From: Protonemura montana
Taxonomy: Eukaryota; Arthropoda; Insecta; Plecoptera; Nemouridae
DNA length: 64,000 bases
Assembly (NCBI GenBank): GCA_947568835.1
Contig: OX387607.1
Span: forward strand, 11,919,701-11,983,700
Reading direction: 5' to 3'
Positions 63,880 through 64,000 of this stretch are shown one piece after another. A program made the translations under genes and the position numbers. A model generated the notes under the pieces. It was not told where the DNA came from and did not search any database. It was given only the letters and a program-made list of their open reading frames with translations. Every line of letters begins with the position of its first letter. Positions within the stretch are counted from its first letter, which is position 1.

Positions 63880-64000
63880 ACCCTCCCAGGCACACCAATT
63901 GTTTGCACTGTTTTGTACCACTCGGGCAAACACCGATGGCAGTGCTTTGCGTCGAGTGCCGATTGTTTCCAAGAGGGGGCGAGGGGGGGGGGGGATGTCC

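Larger units (their letters stand above)
60561..64000. other. Downstream flank of Lim1, no gene recognised
   Basis: Open frames up to about 116 codons occur on both strands but look like chance frames. The region holds a family F copy at 62960-63130, a CpG-rich patch near 62500-62620, and homopolymer runs at the right edge. Confidence 0.4.

Noticed and set aside
1..64000. CRISPR array or bacterial operon
   Set aside because: The only regular arrays have 55-bp or about 71-bp units without unique spacers, and the genes are split by introns.

Overview
The window is nuclear DNA of an animal, almost certainly an arthropod and probably an insect; I cannot name the species. The reasons are genes split by GT-AG introns, long AT-rich non-coding stretches, dispersed repeats, short CpG-rich islands, and an insect-type LIM-homeodomain protein. 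There is no bacterial or organellar gene organisation and no CRISPR array. Most open frames in the window are chance or shadow frames.

Layout. (1) 156-952, plus strand: the last two coding exons of an unrecognised gene that begins left of the window. (2) 7701-8510, plus strand: a single-exon Sina/Siah-like RING E3 ubiquitin ligase with an in-frame 57-bp internal duplication. (3) about 17455-60560, plus strand: a complete Lim1 (Lhx1/5-type) LIM-homeobox gene of about 43 kb. It has a candidate TATA-less Inr+DPE promoter at 17453-17486, a probable 5' non-coding exon, and seven coding exons (20275-20447, 36230-36444, 51468-51668, 52332-52549, 57941-58223, 58705-58857, 59498-59547). Their phases all agree and encode 430 residues: LIM1, LIM2, an acidic linker, a homeodomain, a Gly/Pro/Phe-rich C-terminus and the family-type ending EGLVW. 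The best poly(A) signal is at 60536-60541. (4) 60560-64000: no supportable gene.

The introns and intergenic DNA hold several dispersed repeat families that can be recognised by comparing copies inside the window. Family A is a 290-380 bp MITE-like element with terminal inverted repeats (27.7, 33.9, 46.1 and 57.5 kb). Family F is a SINE-like repeat of about 270 bp (11.0, 33.2, 40.2 and 63.0 kb plus fragments). Families B, C, D, E and G are smaller sets. There is also a 55-bp minisatellite (five full units, 55407-55681), a tandem array of four tRNA-like units of about 71 bp (29280-29520), and several homopolymer runs. Candidate regulatory DNA includes TAAT-rich blocks upstream of and inside Lim1 and three exact matches to the RFX X-box.

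How it fits together: the window is dominated by one developmental transcription-factor locus with large introns that probably hold enhancers and have accumulated transposable elements. I found no undescribed multi-gene system. The most distinctive points are the complete Lim1 architecture with its promoter and upstream reading frames, inverted family D copies flanking Lim1 exons 2-3, the tRNA-like array, the 55-bp array and the family A elements.
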